A DNA stretch of 47,348 nt from Planctomycetaceae bacterium (GTDB lineage Bacteria; Planctomycetota; Planctomycetia; Planctomycetales; Planctomycetaceae), in the NCBI GenBank assembly GCA_014762625.1, contig JABURQ010000207.1, positions 1-47,348 of the forward strand, read 5' to 3'. Shown here one piece after another: positions 6,552 through 15,813 of the stretch (its first letter is position 1; each line of letters opens with the position of its first letter). The translations under genes were made by a program, and so were the position numbers. Under the pieces are notes generated by a model that saw only the letters and a list, made by a program, of their open reading frames with translations, did no database searches and had not been told where the DNA came from.

Positions 6552-9013
6552 TTCTTCCAGGCCTCGCATCTCTGTTTCCCGTCTGGATGGACTGTGAATA
6601 TGATCGCTCCGTCTTGAGACGTCTCATAGACTTTGGCAGTCTTCCCGTACGCTTCACGAAGTTGACTCCCATCAAATCGATGACCGCACGAAGCCACGAC
6701 GATTCGTGGCGTGCACCACTTAGCCATCAGAGAAGTATTGGCGGCAGCACTCCCATGGTGCGGTGCCAAAAGCAAATCGACTGGTTCCGAGGGCTGGTCC
6801 AAAAGTTCAAACAGACCTTCCAACTCGATATCTCCAGTGAGCAAGAGAGCCGAATTTGCGTAACGAACTTTCAACACCAGACTCGCCGCATTGTCCGAGG
6901 AATATATCTCACCTTCCTGGGGATGCAGGATATCAATCCGGCATCCCTCACAGACCACTTCCGTCGTCCCACGTTGAGCAATCTGCGGGTCGCATCCGGC
7001 AGCACGAAGGGATTGGAGCAGAGACTGAATATTCGGTTCTTTTGACAACAGAAAGTCTTCGGTCGTAACAATTTCCGAAACCTCTACATCATCCAGAATT
7101 TCGGGAAACGCGGAATAGTGATCCAGATCAGCATGCGACAAATAGACGCGATTCAGTTTGCGAATTCCGCGCATGCGAAAATCCCTCAACAGAACTTCCG
7201 CAGCCCGCTGACCGCCATCACTCGCCCCGCAATCGTACAGGTGCTTCTGCCCGTCAGGGAACTCCAACAGAATGGCGAGCCCGTGGCCCACTGAATAGGT
7301 CGTCACTTTTAATGAATTACGATGATCGTCGAACTGGCTGAGTCCGATATGCAGCAACCCCCAAACAAAAAAACCTAACCATAATTTACGTTGATGAGTC
7401 TTCCAGAGCACGAGCGAAAGAGCAATCCCCAAATATCCGGCTAACCACCATTCTGGCACAGACCTCATCCTCCACACTGTCACGGACAATTCTCCAAGCG
7501 AACTCGTGATCGCTACCAGAAACGACAACAGTCCTTTCAGAATTCCTCCCCACAAACCACACAAACCGGGAGCTAAAATCGAACTCAGAATTAAAAGTAT
7601 TCCGACACACAACGCGAGGGTGACCACCGGTATCAACAGAATCGTCACTGGAACTCCCCAGAACGGGAACAGATGAAAGTTGTCCGCAATCACCGGCAAT
7701 GTGAACAGAGTCACCGCAAAACCGATAATGACTCCATCGCGAATCAGATCTTTCAATGACAACAGCATTCTCCTCTCCCAGGAACTCCGCAAACCTTTTT
7801 GCATCCGGTCGTAGAGAGAATCCTCCTTGGTATTCCGGCTCAACATGGGACGAACGGTTAAAATGGCAATCACTGACAGAAAGGAGAGCTGGACACCACT
7901 GGCAAACAGATTCTCGGGATTCCAGAGCAGTAAGAGAAATCCAGTCAGCCCCAACGAATTAGTGGCGGAAGGTTGTCGTCCCAAACACCGACCACCCAGA
8001 TAAATAACCAAAAAGATCGTCGCGCGAAACACGCTGGGCCGAAAGCCGGTTAACGATGCGTAGCTCACCAGCAGTAGGATCGTCGTCAATGAGGCTCGTC
8101 TAACCGACATATTCGCCAGACGAAATAATCGCATGATGAGACCAGTCAATAACCCCACATGAAGACCCGAAATCGCCAATAGATGGAAGGTTCCGCTACG
8201 AATGAAAGACTCCTTGACGTCATCAGGCAGATCAGAACGATCACCTAAAGTTATTGCCGCAGCTACCGCCGCAATCTGCGGATCATCGATCGACCGATCC
8301 AACTCTTTCCTGAGCCTGGTTCGCAATCTACTGAGCGAGTCCCTGAACCAACTCTGCGAACTCCGTATCGTCGTCACGTGTCGAGGATGGTCGGCAATCA
8401 ATGTTCCGGCGTATCCCTCCAGACTCATCCATTTTCGGAAATCATACTCCCCAGGATTCGCGGGAGCCGAGGGGGTTACGAATCGACCAGCGATGTCAAC
8501 AATATCTCCCACTTGGGGACCAATCAGATGACCTCGGACCGTTACCAGAATCGGTATTGCAGAAACCGGCTTTTCATTCCAGGTAAGACACATCGCCGGA
8601 AACGTCGTGCGATCGGTCACTCTCCATACCGGCGTAAATTCGGATCGTTCCTGTTTCTTGAGATGAAGAGGTTGCAACACCCGGAGACGGAGACGAGTGC
8701 TGACAGCCTCATCGGAGGAATATCTGGAGAGTGGGTGCTGAGTTTTCGATAACGTACGGTATCGGTGATAGCCACCTCCCAACGAAACTAGAAGAATAGC
8801 CAAAGCCAAAATCTTAATAGTTTCATGTTGAGAACGGTAAGTCAGAGCGAAAGATACACAACTCAGAAATCCCATCAGGGACCAATAGATAGAGAATTGC
8901 GGGACTCGCTGATTCAGAAAGATTCCCAACGCAAAGCCCACAGCGAGCAGCAAAGCTGGCGATCGTCTTACAGACGTAGAAAATTCCTCGTATCGCTGGT
9001 TAAGTGCGGGCAT
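6530..9013 (-). CDS. comEC: ComEC/Rec2-family DNA uptake channel protein
   Basis: Polytopic inner-membrane protein that, in naturally competent bacteria, carries single-stranded DNA into the cytoplasm. About 827 residues. The N-terminal part has two hydrophobic helices and an OB-like soluble region with VRGHLIGPQVGDIVDIAGRF. The competence domain with many membrane helices follows, including HLLAISGLHVGL, which is highly typical. A C-terminal metallo-beta-lactamase-like domain has SHADLDH and APHHGS metal-binding motifs. The ATG at 9013 is used; TTG at 9016 would add one residue. No other com genes are in the window, so real competence is uncertain, although the PilM operon at 15814-22055 could belong to an uptake pilus. 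Convergent overlap with the TPR gene. Confidence 0.93.
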   Translation of the reverse strand: MPALNQRYEEFSTSVRRSPALLLAVGFALGIFLNQRVPQFSIYWSLMGFLSCVSFALTYRSQHETIKILALAILLVSLGGGYHRYRTLSKTQHPLSRYSSDEAVSTRLRLRVLQPLHLKKQERSEFTPVWRVTDRTTFPAMCLTWNEKPVSAIPILVTVRGHLIGPQVGDIVDIAGRFVTPSAPANPGEYDFRKWMSLEGYAGTLIADHPRHVTTIRSSQSWFRDSLSRLRTRLRKELDRSIDDPQIAAVAAAITLGDRSDLPDDVKESFIRSGTFHLLAISGLHVGLLTGLIMRLFRLANMSVRRASLTTILLLVSYASLTGFRPSVFRATIFLVIYLGGRCLGRQPSATNSLGLTGFLLLLWNPENLFASGVQLSFLSVIAILTVRPMLSRNTKEDSLYDRMQKGLRSSWERRMLLSLKDLIRDGVIIGFAVTLFTLPVIADNFHLFPFWGVPVTILLIPVVTLALCVGILLILSSILAPGLCGLWGGILKGLLSFLVAITSSLGELSVTVWRMRSVPEWWLAGYLGIALSLVLWKTHQRKLWLGFFVWGLLHIGLSQFDDHRNSLKVTTYSVGHGLAILLEFPDGQKHLYDCGASDGGQRAAEVLLRDFRMRGIRKLNRVYLSHADLDHYSAFPEILDDVEVSEIVTTEDFLLSKEPNIQSLLQSLRAAGCDPQIAQRGTTEVVCEGCRIDILHPQEGEIYSSDNAASLVLKVRYANSALLLTGDIELEGLFELLDQPSEPVDLLLAPHHGSAAANTSLMAKWCTPRIVVASCGHRFDGSQLREAYGKTAKVYETSQDGAIIFTVHPDGKQRCEAWKNQSSVSD

Positions 9014-9183
9014 CAACAGAAACCCCGTCGCATCAAAAGTGACATCAGTTTACTGATTCTGACATGTCTACTTCTGTTTGGCACTACTCATTTCTAAAAT
9101 TCTCGGAAATCGTGGAACTATCGCGAGGGAATTACATCTCAGTAAGCAGTGATTCATTCACCTGCCTGAATAAGGAGCTTCCA

Positions 9184-10335
9184 ATGCATCAAAAGATTCT
9201 CTGCTCACTTCTTATTGCGATGACAGTCCTGTCGCATTCTCTCCCAACCGTAGATGCTCTCGACAAAAATCGAGCCAATAAACGAGCCAAAGTTCAATTG
9301 GCGATTCTGCTGGACACCAGCGGTAGTATGGAAGGGCTCATTCATCAGGCTCGGACACAACTTTGGAAAATTGTGAATGATTTTGAATTCTGCCGCAAAG
9401 ACAAGAAACGCCCACAACTGGAAGTTGCATTGTACGAATACGGGAAAAGCTCGCTTCCCGTGACGGAACAATATCTTCGACAAATCGTCCCTTTCACAGA
9501 TGACCTCGACCTGCTTTCGGAAAAGCTATTCGAACTGCAAACCAACGGTGGCGAAGAGTATTGTGGTGCCGTTATCCAGGACGCAACGCATAACCTCGAA
9601 TGGAGTACACGTTCGCAGGACTTGAAACTGATTTTTATCGCGGGTAACGAACCGTTTACCCAAGGCCCCGTAGACTTCCGTTCCAGTTGTCGATTGGCTG
9701 TCGCCAGAGGGATCACTGTAAACACCATTCATTGTGGATCGGAAGAGGAAGGGCGCCGTGGTTTGTGGGCTGAAGGCGCCAGGATTGGGGAAGGTACGTT
9801 TTTGAATATCAATCATGACGACATTCGCCCCACACCATCCACGCCATACGATAAACGCTTGATCGAATTAAGCGGAAAATTGAACTCAACTTACGTCCCC
9901 TACGGTGCTAAAGAGAAACAGCGTCGTTTCTTGCAGCGACAGCAGGCCCAAGATGCCAATGCTGCAGAAGCTGCCCCAGCAGTCGGTGCGGGGCGAGCCG
10001 CAACCAAAGGATCGAGTTTTTACCGAAATTCAGATTTCGACCTTCTGGACGCTCTCGAAGAAGGAAAATTGGAACTGAAATCACTCATGGAAAATGAACT
10101 TCCTGAAGAACTCACAAAACTTGCTCCTGACAAGAGAGAAGCGTACCTAGCGGAGAAAAAGAAAACGCGAGAGGCTATTCGACTCGAGATAAAGAAGCTG
10201 AACAGAAAACGAACCGAGCATCTCAAAAAGCTGAGTAAAGAAGAGGAAAGTAATGCACAATTCGACGACGCCGTGCTGAAAGCGGTTCGAACACAGGCAA
10301 AAGCCCAACACTTCGAATACACGATCGCTGAGTAA
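9184..10335 (+). CDS. Secreted von Willebrand factor A domain protein
   Basis: 383 residues. An N-terminal signal peptide (MHQKILCSLLIAMTVLSHSL) is followed by a vWA domain beginning LAILLDTSGSMEG, with the DxSxS metal-ion-dependent adhesion motif intact. The C-terminal ~100 residues are Lys/Glu/Arg-rich and predicted coiled coil (REAIRLEIKKLNRKRTEHLKK). An AAGGAG site lies six bases before the ATG at 9184; a longer frame from 9064 has no such support. Exported vWA proteins often bind partner proteins at the cell surface or in the periplasm. A strong hairpin terminator follows. Partner and role are unknown. Confidence 0.88.
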   Translation: MHQKILCSLLIAMTVLSHSLPTVDALDKNRANKRAKVQLAILLDTSGSMEGLIHQARTQLWKIVNDFEFCRKDKKRPQLEVALYEYGKSSLPVTEQYLRQIVPFTDDLDLLSEKLFELQTNGGEEYCGAVIQDATHNLEWSTRSQDLKLIFIAGNEPFTQGPVDFRSSCRLAVARGITVNTIHCGSEEEGRRGLWAEGARIGEGTFLNINHDDIRPTPSTPYDKRLIELSGKLNSTYVPYGAKEKQRRFLQRQQAQDANAAEAAPAVGAGRAATKGSSFYRNSDFDLLDALEEGKLELKSLMENELPEELTKLAPDKREAYLAEKKKTREAIRLEIKKLNRKRTEHLKKLSKEEESNAQFDDAVLKAVRTQAKAQHFEYTIAE

Positions 10336-10366
10336 TCGACTCTTTTTTCAGCCAGCATCTGTCTCT

Positions 10367-10405
10367 AAAATGGGAGATACGAATCACGTGTCTCCCATTT
10401 TATTT
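10367..10405 (+). terminator. Rho-independent terminator after vWA gene
   Basis: A 14-bp stem (AAAATGGGAGATAC paired with GTGTCTCCCATTTT, one G-U pair) with a seven-base loop, ending in a T-rich stretch at 10398-10405. It ends about 12 bases before the next start codon, so it separates the vWA gene from the lipoprotein gene or acts as a leader attenuator. Confidence 0.8.
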
Positions 10406-10416
10406 GGACATTCATC

Positions 10417-11343
10417 ATGCAATTGCTGCGTTACGTCTGTGCTCTTTGGTTAATCGCCTGCTGCTCGCATTCTCCTACTGTCTCGGGAATAGAACCGGAC
10501 CTTTTTCCGAAGGAACTCACGTCGTTTCACCCTTACTCAGAAAATCCTGTTTTTACCGCCGGTGATAAATCCGATTGGGACGCACGAATCCGTGAGCGAG
10601 GTTGGATTCTGAAAACACGTGACCAATGGTGGCTGTGGTATACAGGTTATGACGGCCAACGTTCCAGCCTGAAATCATTGGGCTTGGCAACCTCGAAAGA
10701 CGGAATTCACTGGCAACGATCTCCACAGAACCCATTGACGAGCGACCTCTGGGTTGAAGATATGATGGTGGTCGAAAATCAAGGGATGTTTCATATGTTC
10801 GCAGAGGGGCGAGGAGACCAAGCCCAGCGTCTGACTTCTAAAGACGGCATTCACTGGACATCACGGGGAAAGCTCGATGTCCGTATGACAGACGGCAAGC
10901 CAATCTCACCGGGCCCTTTCGGTACACCGACCGCCTATCATGAAAATAACACCTGGTATTTGTTTTACGAACGCCGAGATGCAGGTATCTGGCTGGCAAC
11001 CTCCGAAGACATGCAAGTCTGGACTCACCTTCAAGATGAACCGGTAATACTTCCGGGGCCGGAACTTTTCGATCGCGATCTCATCGCATTAAATCAGATT
11101 TTCAAATACCAGGGGCGTTATTACGCGTCCTTACACGGTGCTTCGACAGAAAATGATCCTCGTTTGTGGGCTTCTGGAATTGCTGTTTCTGAAGATCTGA
11201 TTCACTGGAAAAAACACCCGGAACCACTCCGACCTATTTCGGATAATAAGTCCAGTGGACTCTTTATCCAGGTTGGTCAGAAAATGCGCCTCTACACCAT
11301 GCACGACAAAGTCGATCTACACATCCACGACTTAAAGCAGTGA
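10417..11343 (+). CDS. GH43/GH32-like five-bladed beta-propeller protein, probable lipoprotein
   Basis: 308-residue exported protein. The leader MQLLRYVCALWLIACCSH contains a lipobox-like LIAC, suggesting lipid attachment at Cys 15 rather than free secretion. The rest has the repeating propeller pattern of glycosidase families 43/32/62/68: WWLWYTGYDG, LGLATSKDGIHWQR, NTWYLFYERRDAGIWLATSEDM and IAVSEDLIHWKK. Such proteins hydrolyse or bind plant and algal polysaccharides. I cannot confirm a full catalytic triad, so a carbohydrate-binding or inactive role remains possible. The stop overlaps the next start (GTGA), suggesting translational coupling to the thioesterase. Confidence 0.75.
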   Translation: MQLLRYVCALWLIACCSHSPTVSGIEPDLFPKELTSFHPYSENPVFTAGDKSDWDARIRERGWILKTRDQWWLWYTGYDGQRSSLKSLGLATSKDGIHWQRSPQNPLTSDLWVEDMMVVENQGMFHMFAEGRGDQAQRLTSKDGIHWTSRGKLDVRMTDGKPISPGPFGTPTAYHENNTWYLFYERRDAGIWLATSEDMQVWTHLQDEPVILPGPELFDRDLIALNQIFKYQGRYYASLHGASTENDPRLWASGIAVSEDLIHWKKHPEPLRPISDNKSSGLFIQVGQKMRLYTMHDKVDLHIHDLKQ

Positions 11344-11774
11344 GCTATCTTATGAATTCAGACGACGGGCATTTCCCCGCAGCACTCAAAAACGGAGAAT
11401 TTCCGTTTCTCGATCTCTTGGAAGTCGAGGTGCAGGCAATCGATCCAGGAACTGCTGTCCTCAAGCTGCAAGTGGATGAAAAACATTTACGCTCGCTGGG
11501 AATTGTGCATGGGGGAGTGACCAGCGCCTTGCTTGACACGGCCCTGGGAGTGGCCGGAGCGTCTCACGCTCCGAAAAAACATCACGCGGTCACCATGCAA
11601 TTGAATATCAATTTCACCCGCATTGCCAAACAAGGTGACCTATTGACAACGACGGGTCGCGCAGTTCACTTCGGCTCTCGCACCGCAGTCTGTCAGGGAG
11701 AAGTGCTCAATCAGAATGGGGAAATGATTGCCAGCGCATCGTCAACGATCATGTTTTTACCGCTTCCAGACTGA
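11340..11774 (+). CDS. PaaI-family hotdog-fold thioesterase
   Basis: 144-residue hotdog thioesterase that hydrolyses acyl-CoA, most often aromatic or medium-chain CoA esters. The family signature HGGVTSALLDTALGVAG is present, with the conserved His-Gly-Gly and the acidic Asp in the central helix. The beta-strand NINFTRIAKQGDLLTTTGRAVHFGSRTAVCQGEVLNQNG completes the fold. GTG at 11340 overlaps the upstream stop by four bases; ATG at 11352 is an alternative that removes four residues. Neighbours do not suggest a pathway. Confidence 0.87.
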   Translation: MSYLMNSDDGHFPAALKNGEFPFLDLLEVEVQAIDPGTAVLKLQVDEKHLRSLGIVHGGVTSALLDTALGVAGASHAPKKHHAVTMQLNINFTRIAKQGDLLTTTGRAVHFGSRTAVCQGEVLNQNGEMIASASSTIMFLPLPD

Positions 11775-11874
11775 GAAACTGAGCCGCTGAATCGACGCGA
11801 GTCCCCAGAAATACCTTGCTGCTCTCCGCTTAGGGAAGTAAACTCGACACATCACAACACTTTGATGAGTTCCT

Positions 11875-13326
11875 ATGCAGCATTTCACTCAGCATCAGAC
11901 AGAATTTGGACTTCCCTCCCTGACTCGGCGTACCTTACTGCAAGCCGGCTCCGTCAGTTTACTCGGATTGGGAACCAACCACCTACATGCGCTGGAACAG
12001 GCAAACCAGTTTTCCGGTTCAGCCAAATCAATCATCTACATCTTTCTCTCAGGAGGATTGGGACAGCAAGATAGCTTCGATATGAAGCCGGATGCTCCCG
12101 ACAATATCCGAGGTGATTTTTTACCAATCTCGACCTCAACACCGGGAATCCATATCTGCGAACACCTACCGCTTCTGGCACAGCGCAGTCAGCATTGGTC
12201 TCTGGTACGGTCGTTGACCCACCCATACAACGAGCATTCGGAAGGGCATCATGTCATGCTCACGGGGCGGACGCAAAAGCCTCCCACATTTCAAGCCAAC
12301 AAGCCAACACCTCAAGACTGGCCCTGCCTGGCATCGGTTATTGGGGATCAGTTTCCTCCTCAAAACAATCTCCCGCCGGCAGTTGTTTTGCCTGAACAAT
12401 TGAAGCATCGGACTGGAAGGGTCATTCCGGGTCAGTTCGCCGGGCAAATGGGAAGTCAACGTGACCCGTGGTTCATAAACGCCAGCCCTTATAACCCTGT
12501 CACTTATGGAGCATACCCAACTTATGAGTTCCATCACGCTCGGGGAAAAGAAAACAATTCCAAATTACGCTTCGAAGCCCCCAATCTTTCTCTCCCGCAA
12601 GACTTGAGTTTTCGCAGAGTTGATCGACGCATGAATCTGTTGGGGCGACTGGAGCAACAAACGCATACACTCGATCGGGACGCTGCGACGCAATCGTTTG
12701 ACCGATACCGAGAAGGAGCCATATCCCTCCTGACGGATCCCAGGGTAAGAGCCGCTTTTGACGTCACTCAGGCGGATGAAACAATTCAAGACCGCTACGG
12801 TCGGCATTCTTTCGGTTGGTCATTGCTCATGGCGCGCCGTTTGGTCGCAGCGGGCGTTCGTCTGGTGCAAGTGAATCTTGGAAATAATGAGACCTGGGAT
12901 ACGCACGGAAACGCATTCCCTCATTTGAAGAACTTTCTGTTTCCCCCCACAGACCAAGCAGTTTCCGCTTTACTCGACGACTTGGCTGAATCGGGTCAAC
13001 TCGATGAAACGCTGATCGTTATGGCGGGCGAATTCGGACGAACCCCGAAAGTCTTCGGATTACCTCAACATTACGAACTCCCCGGACGGGATCATTGGGG
13101 AGCATCCCAATCAGTTTTTCTGGCCGGTGGAGGAGTCGTTGGCGGACGAGTGATTGGCTCCACAGATCGCCACGGAGGACAGCCAACATCGGATCCCCAA
13201 ACTCCGGAAAATCTGGCTGCCACTATCTATCATACCTTGGGGATACCGGAAACTGCTGCTTGGAAGGATGAATTGGGAAGACCTCATCATCTTTATTACG
13301 GAAAGCCAATTGCTGGCCTGATGTGA
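11875..13326 (+). CDS. DUF1501 protein with twin-arginine leader
   Basis: 483-residue DUF1501 protein of the alkaline phosphatase/sulfatase-like superfamily, abundant in planctomycetes. The N-terminus has a twin-arginine signal (SLTRRTLLQAGSVSLLGLG), so it is exported folded, probably with bound metal. Characteristic segments include IYIFLSGGLGQQDSFDMKPDAP, THPYNEHSEGHHVMLTGR, NLGNNETWDTHGNAF and VMAGEFGRTPK, with GRDHWGASQSVFLAGGG near the end. DUF1501 genes are usually paired with a DUF1549/DUF1553 cytochrome gene; here that partner is absent and the gene stands alone between a thioesterase and a receiver-like gene. Enzymatic role is not established for the family. Confidence 0.9.
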   Translation: MQHFTQHQTEFGLPSLTRRTLLQAGSVSLLGLGTNHLHALEQANQFSGSAKSIIYIFLSGGLGQQDSFDMKPDAPDNIRGDFLPISTSTPGIHICEHLPLLAQRSQHWSLVRSLTHPYNEHSEGHHVMLTGRTQKPPTFQANKPTPQDWPCLASVIGDQFPPQNNLPPAVVLPEQLKHRTGRVIPGQFAGQMGSQRDPWFINASPYNPVTYGAYPTYEFHHARGKENNSKLRFEAPNLSLPQDLSFRRVDRRMNLLGRLEQQTHTLDRDAATQSFDRYREGAISLLTDPRVRAAFDVTQADETIQDRYGRHSFGWSLLMARRLVAAGVRLVQVNLGNNETWDTHGNAFPHLKNFLFPPTDQAVSALLDDLAESGQLDETLIVMAGEFGRTPKVFGLPQHYELPGRDHWGASQSVFLAGGGVVGGRVIGSTDRHGGQPTSDPQTPENLAATIYHTLGIPETAAWKDELGRPHHLYYGKPIAGLM

Positions 13327-13417
13327 ATCGAGTCCTCCTCGATCATCATCTTGACCATTTGCTTACAAACCACTAAAAGTACGCGCAGAGAATCCTCACT
13401 GGGCATCGATATTTCTC

Positions 13418-14281
13418 ATGACGGCCGCCGATATTCAACCAAACTTTTCCGACTCACTACGCTTATTGTGCGTCAGTCCGACAGAACCATCGTGGATCGG
13501 CATTACGGTACAATTGGGAAAAGAACGTATCAGTGAGCCTCATTATCGGTGGGCCAGTACAGTTCAGGAAGCTCTCACCATTCTCCGGCGGGAAATCTTT
13601 GATGCCATTCTGATGGTGACCGACCTTGAACAACAACCAGAACAACTACAACCGTCTATAATCCATCAATTCCTAGACGCGATGCGGACCAGCGGACATG
13701 ATGAACCGGCAGTGCTGGTCATCGATTCACTGGAGGATTCTCTCTGGACCGAACTGTGTCAGTTGGAATGCGACATCATTATCAGCCACCGCTCGTGGAA
13801 TGCTCCAGCATTGGTCCCCTCTTTAATTCGTTCCGTGCGTCGGAATGAAATCCATCGTTCAAAACGGCATATGGAGACACAGACTCGAAAACACGAACAT
13901 CGAACCCATTCAGAAACTCAGCAAATCATCAAGCACCTCGAATCAATTATCATCGATCGGCAACTTTTTGAACGGACTGGAGAAGAGCCTGATTCGAGTC
14001 TCCCCGAAAATCTTCAATCGCTCTACGCTCACTTATTGAGAACCTTTTGCATGATGGGAGAAGGGACGCTTACCACCGAATTAGCACAACTTGCGGAGAT
14101 TTTGAACACGGCAAACGTTACGGCCACGGACGCTCTGAAAATGCACATCACACAAACCCGGTCCCTGGTCGAAAAACTCAAATCAAAAAGCGCTCGCCAT
14201 GTCTTAGTACGAGCCGACCTTCTGATTATCGAGCTTCTTGTCCATCTGGGGGACGGCTTCCACGCTCATCTCAAAGCGTGA
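13418..14281 (+). CDS. Receiver-like (degenerate) protein of unknown function
   Basis: 287 residues without signal or membrane segments. The first ~135 residues follow the alternating beta/alpha layout of a response-regulator receiver domain (LRLLCVSPTEPS, FDAILMVTDLEQ, PAVLVIDS, CDIIISHR). The acidic pair after strand 1 is replaced by Ser-Pro and the strand-3 acidic residue is displaced, so phosphorylation in the normal way is doubtful. The C-terminal ~150 residues are helical (HRTHSETQQIIKHLESIIIDRQ and later ALKMHITQTRSLVEKLKSK), possibly a dimerisation or binding domain. It lies 132 bases before folC on the same strand. No ribosome site is evident at the ATG. Confidence 0.6.
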   Translation: MTAADIQPNFSDSLRLLCVSPTEPSWIGITVQLGKERISEPHYRWASTVQEALTILRREIFDAILMVTDLEQQPEQLQPSIIHQFLDAMRTSGHDEPAVLVIDSLEDSLWTELCQLECDIIISHRSWNAPALVPSLIRSVRRNEIHRSKRHMETQTRKHEHRTHSETQQIIKHLESIIIDRQLFERTGEEPDSSLPENLQSLYAHLLRTFCMMGEGTLTTELAQLAEILNTANVTATDALKMHITQTRSLVEKLKSKSARHVLVRADLLIIELLVHLGDGFHAHLKA

Positions 14282-14413
14282 TTTTGAAGCTTCAGACGAT
14301 TTCCTATCGCAGCCAGCCTCGCTAACAGCATTCATATCTGCCAAAATAGCTCAGCACTTAGGAATTGTTCTGACTGCTTCCAGAGACCTATTTTTCAATC
14401 GCGGATTGAGCTG

Positions 14414-15781
14414 ATGACCACATACCACGAAGCGATTGAATTTTTGCTGAACCGTACGAATTTTGAACGAAAACACGCTTCGACATTTCAGCATCGCGAC
14501 TTCAAGCTTGACCGCATGCGAGCCTTGCTGAAGGAACTGGATGACCCACACGTGATTCCGGCGGTTCATATTGCTGGCACCAAAGGGAAAGGTTCAACGG
14601 CTCATATGGTGGCCGCATGCTTGCAGGCGAGCGGTTTTCGAACAGGCCTCTTCACTTCACCACATCTGGAAAATTACGAAGAACGAATTCGGATCGACGG
14701 CCTTCCCCTCGAGAGAGAAGATCTGGTTCATTACGTTGAAATTTTGCAGCGTGCTACCGAAACGCTTCAATCCCGAGACTCCAGACTCAATCCCACCTTT
14801 TTCGAACTCACAACCGCTTTGGCATGGATCGCCTTTCGGGCACAAGAGGTTCAAATCGTTGTATTGGAAGTCGGACTAGGCGGCCGGCTCGACTCCACAA
14901 ATCTCTGCCACCCACTCGTCACCGCGATTACCTCGATCGGCTTCGACCACACCCAACAGTTGGGCAACACCATTGAGAAAATAACCGCAGAAAAGGCGGG
15001 AATCCTGAAATCTGGAATCCCCGTTGTCAGCGGTTGCACTCGCGACAATGCCAGAAAAGTCGTCCGCCAGAAAGCCGACGACTGCTCATCACGTCTCTGG
15101 GAACTGCAACGAGATATTCTGGCTGAGACCATCGTCGATGAACGCGGCAACACCTACCACAACTTCCAGACACCACACCGAAAATACGAAAACCTAAGAC
15201 TCCGGATTTTGGGAGCCCACCAAGTTCGTAATCTCGCCGTCGCCTTGGGAATTCTGGATTGCCTTCACCAATCCGGGTTCGAGATTAACCACCGCTCGAT
15301 TCCCACTGTGATCGGTGAAATGACCATTCCAGGCCGTCAGGAAATACTCTCTCACCAACCACTAGTTCTGCTGGATGTCGCTCACAATGAAGACTCAAAT
15401 CAGGCATTGATTGAATCTCTGCAACAACTTCCACCGACGACAGGAAATCGTATCTTAATCTTTGGTTCCTCCCGTGACAAAAACTATGCCCAGCAACTCG
15501 AAGGATTAGTTCCGCTTTTTCAACAAGTGATTTTAACATCCAGCGCGAATTCGGACCGTTCCTGTCGTCCCGAAGAAATGTTCGATTCGATCAGCCCCGT
15601 CTTTCAGAACAGACTTTCGGTGGTGGAGACCGTTCCGTCAGCCATGGAAAAGGCAATCCATGAAGTCGGTCGAAACGGGTTGCTCGTTGTCAGCGGCTCT
15701 TTTTATCTCGCTGGAGAAGCGCGTTGCGAAATCAAAAAATACCAAAAAAAAAGGCAACCACACGAGAATGTGGTTGCCTGA
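14414..15781 (+). CDS. folC: Bifunctional dihydrofolate/folylpolyglutamate synthase
   Basis: ATP-dependent Mur-ligase-family enzyme that adds glutamate to dihydropteroate and then to folates. 455 residues, normal for FolC. The P-loop HIAGTKGKGSTAHMVA and the adjoining TGLFTSPHLENYEERIRI are textbook FolC, as are LEVGLGGRLDSTN and ITSIGFDHTQQLGNTIEKITAEKAGI. The C-terminal domain carries LLDVAHNEDSNQALI and IFGSSRDKNY. Cytoplasmic. The last ~10 codons run through the hairpin and A-tract of the terminator for the opposing operon, so the C-terminal KKYQKKRQPHENVVA tail is probably shaped by that structure rather than by function. Confidence 0.95.
   Translation: MTTYHEAIEFLLNRTNFERKHASTFQHRDFKLDRMRALLKELDDPHVIPAVHIAGTKGKGSTAHMVAACLQASGFRTGLFTSPHLENYEERIRIDGLPLEREDLVHYVEILQRATETLQSRDSRLNPTFFELTTALAWIAFRAQEVQIVVLEVGLGGRLDSTNLCHPLVTAITSIGFDHTQQLGNTIEKITAEKAGILKSGIPVVSGCTRDNARKVVRQKADDCSSRLWELQRDILAETIVDERGNTYHNFQTPHRKYENLRLRILGAHQVRNLAVALGILDCLHQSGFEINHRSIPTVIGEMTIPGRQEILSHQPLVLLDVAHNEDSNQALIESLQQLPPTTGNRILIFGSSRDKNYAQQLEGLVPLFQQVILTSSANSDRSCRPEEMFDSISPVFQNRLSVVETVPSAMEKAIHEVGRNGLLVVSGSFYLAGEARCEIKKYQKKRQPHENVVA
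15742..15779 (-). terminator. Rho-independent terminator of the PilM operon
   Basis: Read on the minus strand: an 11-bp perfect stem (AGGCAACCACA/TGTGGTTGCCT, loop of six) followed by nine T. It ends the 22055-15814 operon. On the plus strand the same bases encode the end of folC, whose stop codon starts on the last base of the stem. Confidence 0.9.
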
Positions 15782-15813
15782 AATCATGTGGTCAGAAATC
15801 AGAGAGCGAAGGA

